Below are positions 30,183 to 32,242 of a stretch of DNA of 32,242 nucleotides, one piece after another. This DNA comes from a bacterium. Its GTDB lineage: Bacteria > Caldisericota > Caldisericia > Cryosericales > Cryosericaceae. The stretch is from assembly GCA_021373025.1 (NCBI GenBank), contig JAJFTL010000046.1:1-32242 (forward strand), given 5' to 3'. The translations under genes were made by a program, and so were the position numbers. Position 1 is the first letter of the stretch, and every line of letters starts with the position of its first letter. The notes below the pieces were generated by a model. It was not told the origin of the DNA, did not search any database, and saw only the letters and a program-made list of their open reading frames with translations.

Positions 30183-30863
30183 ATGAGGACGAAGAAAATT
30201 GTTTCTTTTATGCTCGTTGCAGCTCTTATGGTTGTTGCGTTCACCGGGTGCGCTAAGAAGAGTGCCTATATTGACGGTACGTATGTTGGCCACTCTTCTG
30301 CTGATCCGCACGGCAACGTCGGTGAGTGTACATTGACAATCTCCGGCGACAAGATTACAGACGTTAAGTATATCGAGCGTATTGCAAAGACCAAAGACAA
30401 TTATTCGTATCCGGCCGCAATCGATGCTATCGCCACCATACAGGCCAAGCTTATTGAGACCGGCGACATCTCAAAGGTCGACGCTGTTTCCCAGGCTACC
30501 GGTACCTCCAATCAGCTTAAGGACGCAGTCAACGACGCTCTGAAGAATGCCGGAACCGTTGGCGCCTACACCGATGGAACCTACGTCGGCTTCTCTGCTC
30601 CGGACGAGCGCAATAATGTCGGCTATGCCAAGATCACCGTGTCCGGTGGCAAGATCACTGATGCTGTTCTCATGGATCTTCAACTTAAGACATCCGACAA
30701 CTATCCATATCAAGCTGCCTTGGACGCATGGGCCACGCTCGAACAGAGCTTGCTCACGACTCAGGATGTTGCCAAAGTCGATGCCGTCTCGAAGGCGACT
30801 GGTACCAGCGATCTCTTTAAAGAAGCTGCTGCTGATGCTCTGGCGCAGGCAGCCAACAAGTAG
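30183..30863 (+). CDS. Lipoprotein with two FMN-binding-like domains
   Basis: This 226-aa lipoprotein has lipobox FTGC (C23). Two tandem copies of an FMN_bind-type domain follow, about residues 28-120 and 130-222. Each begins with DGTYVG and has a conserved strand (TLTISGDKITDV / KITVSGGKITDA). Each ends with DAVSQATGTS or DAVSKATGTS. In flavinylated FMN_bind domains the threonine of a D-x-x-S/T-G-A-T/S motif carries covalent FMN put on by ApbE. Here Gly is replaced by Gln or Lys, so flavinylation is plausible but not certain. The SD GGGGAGG abuts the first ATG (30174), making ATG 30183, 9 nt away, the start. It has its own strong promoter and terminator and so is monocistronic. A role in extracytoplasmic electron transfer is inferred from the family. 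Confidence 0.85.
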   Translation: MRTKKIVSFMLVAALMVVAFTGCAKKSAYIDGTYVGHSSADPHGNVGECTLTISGDKITDVKYIERIAKTKDNYSYPAAIDAIATIQAKLIETGDISKVDAVSQATGTSNQLKDAVNDALKNAGTVGAYTDGTYVGFSAPDERNNVGYAKITVSGGKITDAVLMDLQLKTSDNYPYQAALDAWATLEQSLLTTQDVAKVDAVSKATGTSDLFKEAAADALAQAANK

Positions 30864-30886
30864 TTTTCTCTAGATTATGCGATACC

Positions 30887-30917
30887 AGGCCGACCCTCGC
30901 GGGTCGGCCTTTTTTTG
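30887..30917 (+). terminator. Intrinsic terminator after the FMN-binding lipoprotein gene
   Basis: AGGCCGACCC (30887-30896) pairs perfectly with GGGTCGGCCT (30901-30910) across the tetraloop TCGC, followed by an uninterrupted T-run. This is a classic rho-independent terminator. Confidence 0.95.
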
Positions 30918-31018
30918 TAGCAAGGACACGCCTTATTCCAGAGGAGACGCTTCGATACTACCACGCATGATGGTAGATGATCGATGCTCCTGGTTGCAGG
31001 TATTCTGTCTGGCGTTAG

Positions 31019-31027
31019 TGATATACT
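31019..31027 (+). promoter_or_regulatory. Extended -10 promoter of the alpha/beta hydrolase gene
   Basis: TGATATACT is an extended -10, the same form as at 22339-22347. No good -35 was seen. The leader would be about 35 nt. Confidence 0.5.
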
Positions 31028-31068
31028 GGACATGGTCTCAGAAAGCAGAATCTTGCAGGAGGTCGTTG

Positions 31069-31917
31069 ATGCGGACAGATGAATTTCGCTATCGCAGCAG
31101 GGACAATCTGAACCTCTATGCACGTGTATGGGCGCCGGACAACGAGCCGAAAGGCGTGGTGGTGCTGATCCACGGTCTGGGCGAATATGGCGGGAGATTT
31201 GTAACCGTTGGACAAAACTTCGTCGACCGGGGGTATGTGTTTGTGGCGGGAGACCTGCGTGGGCACGGCCTGTCCGAGGGCAGGAGGGCATTCGTTTCGC
31301 GTCTCGATAACTTTATGGACGATCTGGATCGGTACTTGGACGAGGTCAGAGCACGTTTCCCCGGCAAGCCCTTGTTCTTATACTGCTTCAGCATGGGATC
31401 GACCATCGGCGCGTCATACCTGATCCGCAGACATCCCCGGCTGGCGGGGGCTGTCTTGTGCAGCGGTGGATACCTGCTACCGCCGGCATCTGTCGCTGCC
31501 ATGGGAAAGGTGAGGATGCTGCGCCACATTGTGCCCACGATGGCCGTCAGCAACGGCATGGGTCCCAATCGGAGCAAAGTCTGTCATGACACCAGCGTCC
31601 TGGACGCGTATGATGCGGACCCGTTGGTCTACAAGAAGGTAACGGTCGGGCTGGCGGCTGTCATCGCCGAAGCAAACGCCGAAGATCTGGCTCGCGCCGG
31701 CGAGATTCAGGTGCCTCTGCTCGTCATGCATGGAGAGGACGACGTCATCGCGTTACCCGAGGGGTCGAAACGGCTTGCAGAGAGCGTTCACGGCGATGTG
31801 ACCCTCAAGTTGTGGCCGGGACTGTACCACTTCATTCACCATGAACCGAATGGGGCAAAAGAACAGGTGCTCTCTTTTGCTGCCGACTGGCTGGATGCGC
31901 ATCTTCCAGCGCAGTGA
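31069..31917 (+). CDS. Alpha/beta hydrolase, monoacylglycerol-lipase-like
   Basis: This 282-aa serine hydrolase of the lysophospholipase/monoacylglycerol lipase (Hydrolase_4) group has the oxyanion-hole segment VVVLIHGLGEYGGRF, then DLRGHGLSEG, nucleophile elbow LYCFSMGST, acid residue in LLVMHGEDDVIA and catalytic histidine in GLYHFIHHEPN. The elbow is C-x-S-x-G rather than the usual G-x-S-x-G, though serine, aspartate and histidine are all present. No signal peptide is seen, so it acts in the cytoplasm or at the membrane face. AGGAGG lies 6 nt before ATG 31069. It is probably monocistronic, between two terminator hairpins. The likely substrates are mono- or lysoglycerolipid esters, by family only. 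Confidence 0.88.
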   Translation: MRTDEFRYRSRDNLNLYARVWAPDNEPKGVVVLIHGLGEYGGRFVTVGQNFVDRGYVFVAGDLRGHGLSEGRRAFVSRLDNFMDDLDRYLDEVRARFPGKPLFLYCFSMGSTIGASYLIRRHPRLAGAVLCSGGYLLPPASVAAMGKVRMLRHIVPTMAVSNGMGPNRSKVCHDTSVLDAYDADPLVYKKVTVGLAAVIAEANAEDLARAGEIQVPLLVMHGEDDVIALPEGSKRLAESVHGDVTLKLWPGLYHFIHHEPNGAKEQVLSFAADWLDAHLPAQ

Positions 31918-31965
31918 CTACCTCTCGTTGAACAGGCGGTCCTCAGAGGCCATCGCCTGAACCAG

Positions 31966-31993
31966 AAGCGCCCCCGCTCACGCGGGGGCGCTT
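31966..31993. terminator. Strong GC hairpin after the alpha/beta hydrolase gene
   Basis: AAGCGCCCCCGC (31966-31977) pairs perfectly with GCGGGGGCGCTT (31982-31993) across the loop TCAC. The following GCTGTCTT is only weakly T-rich. It lies between convergent genes and may serve both. Confidence 0.7.
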
Positions 31994-32025
31994 GCTGTCT
32001 TGATGCAGAAAAGGTATGTCGGGGA

Positions 32026-32242
32026 CTAGCGCTTTCCACCTTTCTTCGGCACAGTCAGAGACGAATCGAGCTGTGCGAGTGCAGCGTCGGCGGTGGTAAG
32101 ACCTGCGCCAGTGGCATCGGACCCCCACGAATAGGTGACAATGTGTCCGGTCCCGTCATTCACAGCGCGACTGCCAGGCGGAAGCGGAATAGCGCTCGTC
32201 TCAAGAATAGTCTCTGCTTGATCGGCGGTCAGCGTCGGATCC
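32026..32242 (-). CDS. C-terminal part of an unknown protein, cut by the window edge
   Basis: On the minus strand an open frame enters from the right edge and ends at TAG (32028-32026), giving about 71 residues. It reads DPTLTADQAETILETS, then PLPPGSRAVNDGTGHIVTYSWGS, TADAALAQLDSSL and a basic tail PKKGGKR. Base use fits the surrounding coding regions, and the gene converges with the hydrolase gene behind a shared hairpin. I do not recognise the family. The visible part has no membrane segment or catalytic motif. Confidence 0.6.
   Translation of the reverse strand, partial: DPTLTADQAETILETSAIPLPPGSRAVNDGTGHIVTYSWGSDATGAGLTTADAALAQLDSSLTVPKKGGKR

Overview
The window comes from a moderately GC-rich bacterium (roughly 55-62% by eye) with strong AGGAGG-type Shine-Dalgarno sites, lipoproteins and dense operons. 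I cannot name the organism. Mrp, a CGGC-domain protein and FMN-binding lipoprotein domains fit an anaerobe, and nothing here shows directly whether it has an outer membrane. No tRNA, rRNA, CRISPR array or intact insertion sequence was seen.

Layout. 1-1387: the end of an upstream gene, an Mrp/NBP35 ATPase and a CGGC-domain protein in one operon. 1448-6832: a two-component system whose kinase gene (minus strand, six predicted membrane segments, three extracytoplasmic modules) is separated from its OmpR-type regulator gene (minus strand) by an oppositely transcribed, membrane-anchored BNR-repeat protein. 6988-14111 (plus): operon I, encoding a secreted 8-cysteine peptide, a double-FtsX ABC permease, its ATPase, an anchored thioredoxin-like protein, a lipoprotein and a thioredoxin-CcdA fusion. 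14122-18697 (minus): operon II, running the other way, encoding an anchored thioredoxin-like protein, a second 8-cysteine secreted peptide, a second FtsX permease and its ATPase. 19281-22321: a YgjP-type metallopeptidase, a GNAT acetyltransferase, a flavodoxin and a SagB-type nitroreductase. 22409-24436: a second BNR-propeller membrane protein. 24430-29046: a HAD phosphatase and an mglBAC sugar ABC transporter, with the transporter operon flanked by 264-bp direct repeats, followed by a truncated HAD copy and a decayed FGGY sugar kinase. 30183-32242: an FMN-binding-domain lipoprotein, a monoacylglycerol-lipase-like hydrolase and the end of an unknown gene.

The main discovery candidate is the 1.4-19.3 kb locus. 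Four promoters carry the same tandem box, TTAACGTT-N3-TTAACG, placed 9-10 bases upstream of a -10 element. They precede the kinase gene, the first BNR gene, operon I and operon II. This ties the two-component system to both disulfide-peptide/ABC/thioredoxin cassettes as one regulon. A 53-bp hairpin repeat lies at each end of the locus (1390-1442 and 19227-19279), as though the whole block were an inserted or excisable unit. The simplest reading is a self-contained system making, exporting or resisting cysteine-rich (bacteriocin-like or signalling) peptides, with its own extracytoplasmic thiol-redox proteins and sensor. The function is inferred from the sequence only.
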